Program-made: the position numbers and the translations under genes | Assembly: GCF_001584185.1 (NCBI RefSeq) | Contig: NZ_CP013234.1 | Coordinates: forward strand, 372,001 to 436,000 | Length of the DNA: 64,000 nt | DNA from: Collimonas pratensis | GTDB taxonomy: Bacteria; Pseudomonadota; Gammaproteobacteria; Burkholderiales; Burkholderiaceae_D | Direction: 5' to 3' | In this document: positions 34,793 to 44,516 of the stretch, piece after piece | How the letters are laid out: every line of letters starts with the position of its first letter | Numbering within the stretch: the stretch's first letter is position 1 | Notes under the pieces: model-generated | Seen by the model: only the letters and a program-made list of their open reading frames with translations | Database searches by the model: none | Told to the model about the DNA's origin: nothing

Positions 34793-36169
34793 CTACCTGA
34801 GGGCCTGGCGTACTTCGGGCTGCTCCAGCACTTCATCGAGCAGGGCCTTCAGGCGCGCGAACATGAGTTCGAAGTCGGCCTGGGTAAAGCACAGGGCCGG
34901 CGCGAAACCCAGGATGTTGTCGCCAAAGGCGCGGAACACCAGGCCGTGTTTGTAGGCGGCCTGGAAGATCCTGTCGTGCAGTTTCAGCTCGGGGGCGAAA
35001 CGCGCCTTGCTACCCTTGTCGGCCACCAATTCAAGCGCGCCCAGGAGGCCGCGGCTGCGCGCATCGCCCACCAGCGGATGGGAAAGCAGGGCGCGCAGCC
35101 CAGCGGCGAAATGCGGTTCCATCGCTCGGCCGTTTTCCAGCAAGCCACCTTCTTCGTACAGGCGCAGCACCTCTAGCGCGACGGCGGCGCTGACCGGGTG
35201 GGCCGAATACGTCTGGCCATGGCCGACCACGGTGGCCAGCGGCGCTCCATCGGCGATGCCCTGGTAGACGCGATCCGACATCATCACGGCGCCCATGGGT
35301 GCATAGCCGGCAGTCAGACCTTTGGCCATGGTCATCAGATCCGGCTGCACATCTTCATCCAGGCAGGCGAACATGGGGCCGGTGCGGCCGAAACCGGTGA
35401 TGACTTCATCGACCACGAACAGGATGTCGAGCTCGTTGCAGGCATGCTGCATGGCCTTCAACCAGCCCCTGGGCGGCACGATCACGCCGCCCGAGCCTTG
35501 GACCGGTTCGCAGAAGAAAGCCGCCACCTGGTCCGAGCCCAGCTCGGCCACTTTGTTGCGCAGCGCGTGCACCGAGGCGGCGATGATGGCGGCATCGTCT
35601 GGCAGTTCGCTGCGATAGGGATAGGGCGAGGGAATGTAATGCTGGGTCGGCAGCGGCAGGTCGAAGTTGAAATGGAAGTTGGGCAGCGCCGTCAGGCCGG
35701 CGCCTACCGACGAGGAACCGTGGTAGCCGCGTTGAAGGGAGATGAAATGTTTCTTGGCCGGTTTGCCGATGGAATTGTGGTAGTGCGTGATGTAGCGAAT
35801 GGCGGCATCGACCGCGTCCGACCCGCCCAGCGTGAAATAGACGTGCTGGAGCGACGCGGGGCTAATGTCCACCAGCTTCTTGGCCAGCAGGATGGCCGGT
35901 TCGGAGGCGAAGTGGAAATAGCCGGTGGCATAAGGCAGGCGCTGCATCTGCTCGGTCGCGGCACGGACCACGCTTTCCTGGCCGTAGCCGGTGTTGACAC
36001 ACCACAGGCCCGAGAAGGCGTCCAGCAATTCCTTGTCCTGATGGTCGGTCAAATAGGCGCCGCGACCGGACTTGAGGATGATGGGGCCGAGCTCTTCGTG
36101 CTCGCGGAAGCTGGCGACGGGATGGATCACGTGGCTGCGGTCAAGGGCAGCCAGGGTCGATGTTTGCAT
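34793..36169 (-). CDS. Class III (PLP) aminotransferase, omega-amine type
   Basis: 458 residues from an ATG at 36169; a GTG at 36358 in the same frame would give 521 but adds residues not typical of the family, and neither start has a clear ribosome-binding site. The conserved body begins near HPVASFREHEELGPIILKSGRGAYLTD. The cofactor motifs are HGSSSVGAGLTALPNFHF, VDEVITGFGRTGPMF (PLP-binding Asp) and MTMAKGLTAGYAPMGAVM (Schiff-base Lys). This is the beta-alanine/omega-amino acid/putrescine:pyruvate aminotransferase group. Likely converts a terminal amine to an aldehyde, handed to the dehydrogenase at 37306. Confidence 0.9.
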   Translation of the reverse strand: MQTSTLAALDRSHVIHPVASFREHEELGPIILKSGRGAYLTDHQDKELLDAFSGLWCVNTGYGQESVVRAATEQMQRLPYATGYFHFASEPAILLAKKLVDISPASLQHVYFTLGGSDAVDAAIRYITHYHNSIGKPAKKHFISLQRGYHGSSSVGAGLTALPNFHFNFDLPLPTQHYIPSPYPYRSELPDDAAIIAASVHALRNKVAELGSDQVAAFFCEPVQGSGGVIVPPRGWLKAMQHACNELDILFVVDEVITGFGRTGPMFACLDEDVQPDLMTMAKGLTAGYAPMGAVMMSDRVYQGIADGAPLATVVGHGQTYSAHPVSAAVALEVLRLYEEGGLLENGRAMEPHFAAGLRALLSHPLVGDARSRGLLGALELVADKGSKARFAPELKLHDRIFQAAYKHGLVFRAFGDNILGFAPALCFTQADFELMFARLKALLDEVLEQPEVRQALR

Positions 36170-36360
36170 AGAGGAGGACTCGCTGACGATGGCGTTGAAC
36201 AAGGTCGCCCGCGCGGGCGGGACAACCGGCATGGACTCAATGCTATCCCTCGTTGATCGCGGCATTTGCGCAAGATGGGGGTCCCAAAAAGCATCTTGAT
36301 GCGATTTGCGGGCGGCCGTAGCATTTTCTGCGGCGCCCGCAGCGGGATCCGTAAGCACCC

Positions 36361-37263
36361 TCAGCCCAGCGCCTGGTTAACGATGGAAAACAGCTGCATG
36401 CCTGGATCCTTTTGTGGCGGCGGTCCCTTGCGCATGAGGGTGACGCGGTCCACGCAGGTCATTCCCAGCTTGTCGAACCAGTGCGGCAAGCCGGAGGAGG
36501 CGAAGACATCGATGCGGATGAAGGAATCCGAATAGGTATTGATCCAGTGTGCGATCAATCCCTTGGCGCGCTCGGCGTCGGGCGCGACCACCGGACCGAT
36601 CACGCGGCCATGGCCGAAGCGCCTCACCAGCGCAAAACCCAGCATCTCGCCATCGCGATCCAGCGCTACCGCATCGGACATCTCCAGCAGCGCCGCCAGC
36701 AACTTGCTGCGATCCATGCCTGTGGCTTGCGCATCCAGCGCCAGGAGGGTCGGCACATCGCTCTTGCCCATCGGCCGCACGCGCTCACCGGGCGGCAGCG
36801 CCACCAGCTCCGGTTTCGCCGAGGCCCCCTGGAACTGATACAAAACATCCTCCTGCACAAAGCCCAATTGTTTGTACAAGGGCATGCCGGCCGCGGTGGC
36901 GTTGACCATCAGGCTGCGACCATTGACTTGGCGGGCGACATGTTGCATGAGCCGTCGTCCCAGGCCGCGCCGCTGCAATTCGGCCTGCACCAGCAGCATG
37001 CCGATGACCGCGTGAGCCTTGCCGAAGCAGGTGCAAACGACCGACCCGACCACCCGCAGCGCTGCATCCGGCTCCGGGTTTTCCAGCAAATAGCCCTGGC
37101 CCATCTGCAGCAGGAAGTTCCAATCTTCCGGCCGGTGCGGCCACTTGAACAGCAGCGAGAGCCGGTGGCAGGCGCCCAGGTCATCCTGTTCCATGGGCCT
37201 GAGAGTCAGCGCCGGCGTCGGCGTTGGTGCAGATGATGAGGAGGAGGGCGACGGCGCTGGCAT
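36361..37263 (-). CDS. Tandem GNAT acetyltransferase (copy 1)
   Basis: 300 residues. A Pro/Ser-rich N-terminus (residues 1-20) leads to a GNAT domain (LTLRPMEQDDLGACHRLS at about 20, then VQAELQRRGLGRRLMQHVARQV, the acetyl-CoA Q/RxxGxG/A loop near residue 95). A second GNAT-like half follows (RVRPMGKSDVPTLLALDAQATGMDRSKLLAAL). The C-terminal half resembles the GNAT domain family often fused in this way. It is paralogous to the 42392 product (KWPHR, NATAAGxPLYxxLGF and AxGMDRS shared). N-acetylation of an amine or amino acid intermediate is possible. Confidence 0.85.
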   Translation of the reverse strand: MPAPSPSSSSSAPTPTPALTLRPMEQDDLGACHRLSLLFKWPHRPEDWNFLLQMGQGYLLENPEPDAALRVVGSVVCTCFGKAHAVIGMLLVQAELQRRGLGRRLMQHVARQVNGRSLMVNATAAGMPLYKQLGFVQEDVLYQFQGASAKPELVALPPGERVRPMGKSDVPTLLALDAQATGMDRSKLLAALLEMSDAVALDRDGEMLGFALVRRFGHGRVIGPVVAPDAERAKGLIAHWINTYSDSFIRIDVFASSGLPHWFDKLGMTCVDRVTLMRKGPPPQKDPGMQLFSIVNQALG

Positions 37264-37305
37264 GATGGTTCCTGTTCAATTCGTTCCGTGTTGTGTCGGA
37301 CTGCG

Positions 37306-38786
37306 TCAGAGCTGGCCCTGGCAGACATACTTGGTGTGCAGATAATCGTCCAGGCCATGCACCGAGCCTTCGCGGCCATAGCCCGATTCCTTGACGCCGC
37401 CGAAGGGAGCGGCCTCGGCCGCCAGCGCGCCTTCGTTGATGCCGACGATGCCGCTTTCCAGCGCGTCGGTGACGCGGTGGACGCGGCGCATATCGGTTGA
37501 ATAAAAATACGCCGCCAGTCCGAACGGCGTGGCATTTGCCGCCGCGATCGCTTCTTCTTCGGTGGCGAAGCGGGTTACCGCTGCTACCGGTCCGAAGGTT
37601 TCCTCGCCGCTGCACAACATGTCCGCGCCGACATTGGACAATACGGTAGGCGCATAGTAATTGTCGCTGGCGTAGCCCTCGCCCTGCAGGCGCTTGCCGC
37701 CGGTGATGATCTTCGCACCGCGCTCGACCGCATCGCGCACGTGCCGGTCAATTTTGGCGATGGCGCGCGCATTGATCATCGGACCAATCTGCGAGGATGG
37801 GTCGGTGGCCGGACCGACTTTGAGGGCCGCTACGCGCGCCCCCAGCTTGGCGACGAAGGCGTCATGCACGCCTTCTTGCACATAGACGCGATTGGGGCTC
37901 ACGCAGGTTTGGCCGCCATTGCGAAACTTGGCCGCCATCACGCCCTCGATGGCGGCATCCAGGTCGGCGTCGTCGAAGACGATGAAGGGCGCGTTGCCTC
38001 CCAGTTCCAGCGAGAGCTTCTTGAGCGTGTCGGCGGAGCGGCGCGCCAGATGCTTGCCCACGGCGGTCGAGCCGGTGAAGCTGATCTTGCGCACGCGGCT
38101 ATCCGCGAGCCAGACATCGACCACTTCCGGCGTGCGTTCACGCGAGGCGGTGACTATGTTGATGACGCCCGCGGGCACGCCCGCCTGCTGCGCCAGGAGC
38201 ACCAGCGCCAGCGAGGTCAGCGGGGTATCTTCGGCCGGCTTGCACACCACGGTGCAGCCGGCGGCCAGCGCTGGCGCGATCTTGCGCGCGATCATCGCCG
38301 CCGGGAAATTCCACGGCGTGATGGCGGCCACCACACCGACCGGTTCCTTTAGCGCCATCATGCGGCGGCCGGTGACCGGGGCCGGGATGATGTCGCCATT
38401 GGCGCGCGTGGCTTCCTCGGCAAACCATTCGACATAGCTGGCGGCATAGGCGACTTCGCCCTTGCCCTCGATCAGCGGCTTGCCCTGTTCGCGCGAGATC
38501 AGGCGCCCCAGGTCATCCTGGTGCGCGATGAGCAGGTCGTTCCAGCGCTTGAGGATGGCGGCGCGCTGCTTGGCTGGCGTGGCGCGCCAGGCCGGGAAGG
38601 CGGCGGCAGCGGCATCGACGGCGGCACGGGCGTCGGCGGCGTTACCGTCGGGCACCGTGGCGAACACCTGGCCAGTGGCAGGATCGCTGACCTCCAGGCG
38701 GCGGAGATCGCTGGCTTCGGTCCATGCGGCGCCGATCAGTTGCGTGCCGGCATCAGGTGGGGATGTTGCAGTTCCAGGATGGTCAT
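37306..38786 (-). CDS. NAD(P)-dependent succinate-semialdehyde-type dehydrogenase, apparent frameshift at 5' end
   Basis: The main frame (about 480 codons) is a full aldehyde dehydrogenase: LIGAAWTEAS, ITPWNFPAAMIARKIAPALAAGCTVV, FTGSTAVGKHL, ELGGNAPFIVFDDAD (general-base Glu), FRNGGQTCVSPNR (catalytic Cys), and EETFGPVAAV. It matches the GabD/succinate-semialdehyde group. The natural start seems to be the ATG at 38786, giving MTILELQHPHLMPARN, but that frame stops at 38736, and the conserved part is in the next frame. One extra base near 38738-38745 would join them into a typical SSADH N-terminus. The only in-frame ATG overlaps the upstream gene. Either a real frameshift, a sequencing error, or a different start. 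Oxidises an aldehyde from the amine pathway. Confidence 0.82.
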
Positions 38787-38800
38787 GGCAAAAGTAGATG

Positions 38801-39907
38801 TCAAAGTGAGAAGTGGTTTGCGTCTTTGGCGACATGGAAGGCAATAGCTTCACCCAGCTCGGTGGTCGAGGCGTCGCCGCCAAGGTCGGGCGTGCGCGGA
38901 CCGCTCTTGAGAACGTCCTCGATCGCTGCGACGATGGCGTCATGGGCGGCGCGGCCGGCTCCCTGGCCTGCCGTGAGGAAGTCCAGCATGAGAGCGCCGG
39001 ACCAGATCATGGCGATGGGGTTGGCGATGTTCTTGCCATAGATGTCAGGCGCCGATCCGTGCACCGGCTCGAACAGGGACGGGAAGCGGCGATCCGGGTT
39101 GAGGTTGGCCGAGGGCGCCAAGCCGATGGTGCCGGTGGTGGCCGGTCCCAGGTCGGACAGGATGTCGCCGAACAGATTGGAGGCGACCACCACATCGAAG
39201 CGCGTCGGTTGCAGCACGAAGCGCGCCGACAGGATGTCGATATGCTGCTTGTCCACTGTCACTTCAGGATAACCGGCGGACATGGCGTCGGCGCGGCCAT
39301 CCCACCACGGCATGCTGATGGCAATGCCGTTGGACTTGGTGGCCACCGTCAGGTGCTTGCGCGGCCGGTTGTTGGCCAGCTCGAATGCATATTTCAATAC
39401 CCGGTCGGCGCCGAAGCGGGAGAACACCGATTCCTGGATCACGATTTCGCGCTCGGTGCCAGCGTACATGGTGCCGCCCAGTGAGGTATATTCGCCTTCG
39501 GTGTTTTCGCGCACCACGTAGTAGTCGATGTCGCCCGGCTTGCGATTGGCCAGCGGACAAGGCACGCCTTCGAACAGGCGCACCGGGCGCAGGTTGATGT
39601 ACTGGTCGAATTCGCGGCGGAACTTCAACAGCGAACCCCACAGCGAGACATGGTCAGGGACGGTGGCGGGCCAGCCTACCGCGCCGAAGTAAATGGCGTC
39701 GCAGCCGGCGAGCTGATCTTTCCAGTCATCCGGCATCATCTGGCCATGGGCGGCGTAATAGTCGCAGCTGGCCCAGTCGATTACCTTCAATTCCAGATGG
39801 ATATCGAAGCGCTTCGCGGCGGCCTGCACTACTCTCAGGCCCTCCGGCATGACTTCCTTGCCGATGCCGTCGCCGGCGATCAATGCGATAGAAAAACTGT
39901 TTTTCAT
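38801..39907 (-). CDS. Tartrate/D-malate/isopropylmalate-type dehydrogenase
   Basis: 368 residues of the beta-decarboxylating dehydrogenase family: SIALIAGDGIGKEVMPEGLRVV, KFRREFDQYINLRPVRLFEGVPCPL, YYVVRENTEGEYTSLGG, and FDVVVASNLFGDILSDLGPATTGTIGLAPSANLNPDRRFPSLFEPVHGSAPDI. Sequence style matches tartrate dehydrogenase (TtuC/DmlA) more than LeuB. It oxidatively decarboxylates a 2-hydroxy diacid such as tartrate or D-malate. It lies 15 bases before the aldehyde dehydrogenase start and is probably in the same operon. Its role in an amine pathway is unexplained; it may process a hydroxy-acid side product. Confidence 0.88.
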   Translation of the reverse strand: MKNSFSIALIAGDGIGKEVMPEGLRVVQAAAKRFDIHLELKVIDWASCDYYAAHGQMMPDDWKDQLAGCDAIYFGAVGWPATVPDHVSLWGSLLKFRREFDQYINLRPVRLFEGVPCPLANRKPGDIDYYVVRENTEGEYTSLGGTMYAGTEREIVIQESVFSRFGADRVLKYAFELANNRPRKHLTVATKSNGIAISMPWWDGRADAMSAGYPEVTVDKQHIDILSARFVLQPTRFDVVVASNLFGDILSDLGPATTGTIGLAPSANLNPDRRFPSLFEPVHGSAPDIYGKNIANPIAMIWSGALMLDFLTAGQGAGRAAHDAIVAAIEDVLKSGPRTPDLGGDASTTELGEAIAFHVAKDANHFSL

Positions 39908-39944
39908 GGCAGGGTCTCGAATTCAATTAACTAAAAAGATAATC

Positions 39945-41237
39945 TCAGGCCAGCTTGTCCTTGAGCTGGTAGTACATGCCGATCAGAGGCAGGAACCATG
40001 GCGGCCCGACGTGGCCTGGGATGGCCGGCCAGTCGCGTTCGCGCCAGGGATTGGCGCTGGCGTCGCCGCTCATCGCCGCTGCCATGCATTGGCCCATGTG
40101 CACCGACATCTGGGTGCCGTGTCCGCTATAGCCCATCGAGTAATACAGACCGTCACGCTCGCCGGCTTGCGGCAGGCGGTCGCGCGTCATGTCGACCAGA
40201 CCGCCCCAGCAGTAGTCCAGGTCCACCTTGCCCAGCTGCGGGAAGGTCTGCATGAGGCCCGCGCGCAGGATCTCGCCGCTGGCGGCATCGGACTGCGGGC
40301 TGGAAATGGCGAAGCGGGCTCGTCCGCCGAAGATCAGGCGATGGTCGGGCGTCATGCGGAAGTAATGGTGGATATTGGCCACCGTCGTGTAGGTACGCTG
40401 CTGCGCAAGCAGTGCGGCGGCGCGCTCGGCGCCCAGCGGTGCGGTGGCGACAATGAAGCTGCCGATGGGCACGATACGGCGGCGCAGCCAGCCGAATGTG
40501 CTGTAGCTGCCGTGAAGGCTGGCGCCGGTGGCCAGCAGCACCTGCTTGGCCAGAATCGTGCCTCTTGCCGTATGGACGCGATGCGCGCGGGTGTCGCCGA
40601 TGCGCTCCAGCCGGCGCACTTCGGTGCCGGTGTGAATGACCGCGCCATGCTTCTCGGCAGCCAGTGCCAGGCCGTAGGCGAAGCGGCCCATGTGCATCTG
40701 CGCGCTGCGTTTGTAGAGCAGGCCGCCATGGAAACGCTCGCTCTGCACCTCGGCGCGCACCTGCGCGGCGTCCAGGACGGCGACGTCGAGATCCACGCCG
40801 TCGGCGATGAGGCGCTCGGCGCTGCGCTGCAGGGCCTCCATCTGGCTCGGCCGGGTGGCCAGTTTGAGTTTGCCGTGGCGCCGGAAGTCGCAGGCGATCT
40901 GTTCCTGCTCCACCAGCTGCGCAACCGTGTCGACGGCGTCGTCATAAGCGTGATACCAGGCGCGGGCGCGCTCCACGCCGACCTTGGCCGCGACTTCGGC
41001 ATAGTCCACCGCCAGGCCGTTGTTGACGTGGCCGCCGTTGCGCCCGGAGGCTTCGGCCGCCACATGCGGACCGGCTTCCAGCACGACCACGCTGGCGCCG
41101 CGCTTGGCCAAGGCCAATGCGGCTGACAGGCCGGTAAAGCCGCCGCCGACGATGGCCACGTCAACCTGGGCCGGCAATTCACGTGCCGGGGAGATATATA
41201 CGGGCGCCGAATCGGTCCAGTAGGATTCCAACTTCAT
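39945..41237 (-). CDS. FAD-dependent amine oxidoreductase (PuuB/OrdL-like)
   Basis: 430 residues from the ATG at 41237 (MKLESYWTDSAPVYISP). FAD-binding motif VDVAIVGGGFTGLSAALALAKRGASVVVLEA (residues about 28-58), then EASGRNGGHVNNGLAVDYAEV, and the C-terminal YSMGYSGHGTQMSVHMG flavin-contact region. This layout is that of gamma-glutamylputrescine oxidase and related DAO-family amine oxidases. It would oxidise a secondary or gamma-glutamylated amine to an imine/aldehyde. A longer start at 41306 is possible but unlikely. Confidence 0.88.
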   Translation of the reverse strand: MKLESYWTDSAPVYISPARELPAQVDVAIVGGGFTGLSAALALAKRGASVVVLEAGPHVAAEASGRNGGHVNNGLAVDYAEVAAKVGVERARAWYHAYDDAVDTVAQLVEQEQIACDFRRHGKLKLATRPSQMEALQRSAERLIADGVDLDVAVLDAAQVRAEVQSERFHGGLLYKRSAQMHMGRFAYGLALAAEKHGAVIHTGTEVRRLERIGDTRAHRVHTARGTILAKQVLLATGASLHGSYSTFGWLRRRIVPIGSFIVATAPLGAERAAALLAQQRTYTTVANIHHYFRMTPDHRLIFGGRARFAISSPQSDAASGEILRAGLMQTFPQLGKVDLDYCWGGLVDMTRDRLPQAGERDGLYYSMGYSGHGTQMSVHMGQCMAAAMSGDASANPWRERDWPAIPGHVGPPWFLPLIGMYYQLKDKLA

Positions 41238-41445
41238 GGTGTGAATAACTCGATAAAGTGGGTTAATGAAACCAGGAGTGCCATCGCCGGCATGCTGAAG
41301 GCGCATCGACGCAATGCATCATGGGATCCAGCATAAGCTTACGCCGATATGCGTGTGACGCGAACTGCGATGGCGCGGCGGCATGATGTACCGTTGTCAG
41401 GCAGGGAATCGGCAGAATGTTTGCCCGCCGGCTCCTTCGTACATC

Positions 41446-42372
41446 TCAGTAGCCTCGCCGGCGGTCGATCAGTCCCAGAAGCGGCATGCCGGCACGATGG
41501 CGCCGCAGGTTTTCCAGCACCGCATCGACCGCACCGTCGGGCTGGGTCATGCTGGCGACATGCGGTGTGATGACGATGTCGGGATGGCGCCAGAACGGGT
41601 GGCCGGCCGGCAACGGCTCGGTATTGCAGACGTCCAGCACGGCGGCGCTCAGTTGGCCGTCCTGCAGGGCTGCCAGCAGATCGTCCTCGACCAGGTGGCC
41701 ACCGCGTCCTACATTGATCAGCGCCGCGCCGCGCGGCAATTGCGCGAACAATGCGCGGCACAGGATGCCGCGCGTGTCATCAGTGAGCGGCAGCAGGCAG
41801 ATCAGCACATCGCTGCGCGCCAGGAAATGATCCAGGCCATCGCAACCGCTATGGCACTCGACGCCGTCGATCTGATGCGGTGATCGGCTCCAGCCGGCGC
41901 AGGGGAAGCCCAGGCCATGCAATTGCTGCAGCACGGCCCGCCCCAGCATCCCCAGCCCCAGTACGCCGATCCGGCAGGCGCTGGCCGGGCGCACGCGGCG
42001 CGCCTGCCATATCTGCTGCTGTTGCTGGCGGACATAGTGGCGACTGTCACGGTGCAGGCCCAGCACCGCGTGGGTTACATATTGCACCATGCCGGCGGCG
42101 ATGCCTGGCTCGGTCATGCGCACCACCGGCAGCTCCGGCGGCAGGCCGGACATCTCGAACTGGTCGATGCCGGCGCCCACCGAAAACAGGATCTCCAGAT
42201 TGGGGAAACGCTGGGCGATGTCTTCGGGCGGCGTCCATGCCGCCAGATAACGCACGCTGGCGGGATCGCCTTCATACGGCCACAGGTGGAAGGGTAGTTC
42301 CGGCGCCTTCTGGGCGAAGAGCCGGCCCCATTCGGCGCCGCGTTCCAGGTCGGCCTTGTAGAGAAAAGTCAT
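41446..42372 (-). CDS. D-2-hydroxyacid dehydrogenase (GhrA-like glyoxylate/hydroxypyruvate reductase)
   Basis: 308 residues from the ATG at 42372 (MTFLYKADLERG); a longer in-frame start at 42459 is rejected since it reaches into the next gene's end. NAD(P) motif IGVLGLGMLGRAVLQQLHGLG; active-site region INVGRGGHLVEDDLLAALQDGQLSAAVLDVCNTEPLPAGHPFWRHPDIVITPHVAS includes the Arg, Glu and His of the family. Reduces a 2-keto acid (glyoxylate, hydroxypyruvate) to a 2-hydroxyacid. Position between the GNAT gene and the oxidase suggests it handles a keto-acid product. Confidence 0.88.
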   Translation of the reverse strand: MTFLYKADLERGAEWGRLFAQKAPELPFHLWPYEGDPASVRYLAAWTPPEDIAQRFPNLEILFSVGAGIDQFEMSGLPPELPVVRMTEPGIAAGMVQYVTHAVLGLHRDSRHYVRQQQQQIWQARRVRPASACRIGVLGLGMLGRAVLQQLHGLGFPCAGWSRSPHQIDGVECHSGCDGLDHFLARSDVLICLLPLTDDTRGILCRALFAQLPRGAALINVGRGGHLVEDDLLAALQDGQLSAAVLDVCNTEPLPAGHPFWRHPDIVITPHVASMTQPDGAVDAVLENLRRHRAGMPLLGLIDRRRGY

Positions 42373-42391
42373 GATGTCGTTTGCGCCGGCG

Positions 42392-43273
42392 TCAGCCCAG
42401 CGCCTGGTTGATGATGGAATAGATTCGCCATTGCGCATCGCCATGGGGCGCGCTGCCACGGCACATGGTCGCGACGTTGTCCACGCAGGCGAGGCCGATG
42501 TCCTGCAGCCATGGTTTCAGGCCGCTCTTGCCCGGCACGTCGATGCGCAGGAAGGCGCCAGGGCAGGCATTGACCCAGTGACTGATCAGCGTTTTCGCGT
42601 CCTCAAGGTCGGCCGCGATAACCGGCCCGATCACGTGGCCGCGCCCGAATGCGCGCAGCATCGCCACGCCCTTGACGCGACCATCCTGTTCCAGTACCGC
42701 TACCTCGGCGAACTTGAGCAGGGCCGTCAGCACGGCGCTACGGTCCATGCCGCTGGCGTGACGGTCGAATGCCAGCAAGGCCGGCGCTTCGTCTGCTCGC
42801 AGCGGACGGATGCGGCTGCCTGGCGGCAATGCCGTGCGCGGCGCCTGCGCCGTGTCGCTCTGGTGTTGACTCAGGGTATCGATGGCCTGGAAGCCCAGCT
42901 TTTCATATAGAGGCCGGCCGGCCGCCGTGGCATTGAGGATCACGCTACGCCCACCGGCGTCGGCCAGCAGTTGCTGCATCATGGCACGCCCCAGGCCGTG
43001 GCCTTGCAGGGCATCGCTGATGATGACCAGGCCCAGCGTGGCGTGCTCGGGGCCGCAATAACACAGCATGCCGCTGCCCGATGTCTCGGGGGCGGCCCCG
43101 GTACGCGTCAGCGTCACTACCCAGCCACGACTGACCGCATGATGGAATTGCCAGTCGGCCAGGCGGTGCGGCCATTTCAGATGCTGACTCAGGCCGTGGC
43201 AGGCCTGCAGGTCGGTCTCACGCATGGCGCGCAGTGTGGCCTGGCCGGCCGGCAGTGTCCTTGCAGCTTGCAT
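42392..43273 (-). CDS. Tandem GNAT acetyltransferase (copy 2)
   Basis: 293 residues from an ATG at 43273 preceded by AAGGAAG. It repeats the architecture of the 36361 protein: ATLRAMRETDLQACHGLSQHLKWPHRLADW, IISDALQGHGLGRAMMQQLLADAGG (acetyl-CoA loop), ILNATAAGRPLYEKLGFQAID, then a second half RIRPLRADEAPALLAFDRHASGMDRSAVLTAL. The two copies are clearly paralogous and lie about 5 kb apart, flanking the dehydrogenase and oxidase genes. First gene of the minus-strand set (36361-43273), so its upstream region should hold the operon promoter. Substrate unknown. Confidence 0.85.
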   Translation of the reverse strand: MQAARTLPAGQATLRAMRETDLQACHGLSQHLKWPHRLADWQFHHAVSRGWVVTLTRTGAAPETSGSGMLCYCGPEHATLGLVIISDALQGHGLGRAMMQQLLADAGGRSVILNATAAGRPLYEKLGFQAIDTLSQHQSDTAQAPRTALPPGSRIRPLRADEAPALLAFDRHASGMDRSAVLTALLKFAEVAVLEQDGRVKGVAMLRAFGRGHVIGPVIAADLEDAKTLISHWVNACPGAFLRIDVPGKSGLKPWLQDIGLACVDNVATMCRGSAPHGDAQWRIYSIINQALG

Positions 43274-43847
43274 TGAACGCTTCCTTATATATCTGTTTAC
43301 GGGGCCACGGCGCAGCATGGCCGGTTACTAGCAATGATGATGCCTCTTTGGCGCCGCGCAGCGTTTGTTTTCGATGGCGCGAATTCGCAATTTTATGGCG
43401 ATCTGCCCCCCGTTCTCGGCACAAAATTGGGCAGCTTCGGCATAGCATGAGGTAGACAGGCGCGCTTCTCTCTTTTGTGTGGCGCTCATTTCATATTTCA
43501 TCCGTAAACGCCATGCCAGATTTTCTATTAGTCAATGCACCTGTCGAGAGGGAAAAATTAAGCAGGCAACTCTGCGCGCAGGCGGGCTCGACCCGCACCG
43601 CCACGGTGAATTCGCCCCAAAGGGGTGCGCCCGGCTCGCATTGCTGCACTGCTCGGCAAGCTATGCTGATTGCGCCATCGAAAACACATATTTCTGTTTC
43701 GTGACCCGGTCAAAAAGGAGTAAATCACAAGTTTCGATATGTTGTAATCATTCCCGTGGATTGAACCCGCAAGTAAAAGGATTAGCACCATGTCATTCGC
43801 AAGACCATTCCGGTGACGCGAACACTTTTTTGATAGGACGATTTTCA
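43274..43847. other. Divergent promoter region of the catabolic island
   Basis: About 570 bases between the minus-strand enzyme set and the plus-strand transporter set. Frames crossing it (for example an open frame joined to the HAD gene from 43479) do not resemble proteins. It is AT-richer than the flanks and likely contains both promoters; no specific operator could be identified. Confidence 0.5.
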
Positions 43848-44516
43848 ATGAGCACTTTCAAGCCCAAATTCATCACCTTCGATTGCTATGGCACGCTGAC
43901 CCGTTTCCAGATGGCGGAAACGGCCAAGAAGCTCTACGCCGATCGCGTCGCCGAGGCCGACATGCCATTCTTCCTGCGCCAGTTCGCGGCTTACCGCCTG
44001 GATGAAGTGCTGGACCAGTGGAAGCCCTATGAGCAGGTGTGCAAGAACGCCATTCGGCGCACCTGCGAGCGCTGGGGGGTCAAGACCACCGATGAAGAGA
44101 TGGGCACCTTCTACAAGGCCGTACCGACCTGGGGGCCGCATCCCGACGTGCCGGCCGCGCTGGCCAAGGTGGCAAAGGAAATCCCGCTGGTGATCTTCTC
44201 CAATGCCGACGACAGCCAGATCATGCACAACGTCGAACAGCTCGGTGCGCCTTTCCACAAGGTCTTTACCGCCCAGCAGGCACAAGCTTACAAGCCGCGC
44301 CTGCGCGCCTTCGAATATATGCTCGACAATCTGAACTGCAATCCGGAAGAGGTGTTGCACGTGTCCTCCAGTCTGCGCTACGACCTGATGCCAGCCTCCG
44401 ACATGGGTATCAAGAACAAGGTATTCGTCGCCCGCGGCCATGAACCGTCCACCCCGTATTACGGTTATACCGAAATCTCCGACCTGTCCGGCCTGCCGGG
44501 GGTGGTTGGTCTGTAG
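43848..44516 (+). CDS. Haloacid dehalogenase type II-like HAD hydrolase
   Basis: 222 residues from the ATG at 43848; the longer open frame starting at 43479 runs through non-coding sequence. Motif I is FITFDCYGTLTRF (nucleophile Asp near residue 11), followed by the Ser/Asn motif LVIFSNADD, then KPRLRAFEYML (motif III Lys) and HVSSSLRYDL. These match L-2-haloacid dehalogenase (type II). Members also act on other small organic acids, so dehalogenation in this cluster is not established. Starts the plus-strand side of the island. Confidence 0.87.
   Translation: MSTFKPKFITFDCYGTLTRFQMAETAKKLYADRVAEADMPFFLRQFAAYRLDEVLDQWKPYEQVCKNAIRRTCERWGVKTTDEEMGTFYKAVPTWGPHPDVPAALAKVAKEIPLVIFSNADDSQIMHNVEQLGAPFHKVFTAQQAQAYKPRLRAFEYMLDNLNCNPEEVLHVSSSLRYDLMPASDMGIKNKVFVARGHEPSTPYYGYTEISDLSGLPGVVGL

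Noticed and set aside
43479..43847. N-terminal extension of the HAD protein
   Set aside because: The extension is not similar to HAD proteins, crosses a promoter-like region, and an ATG at 43848 begins the conserved fold.
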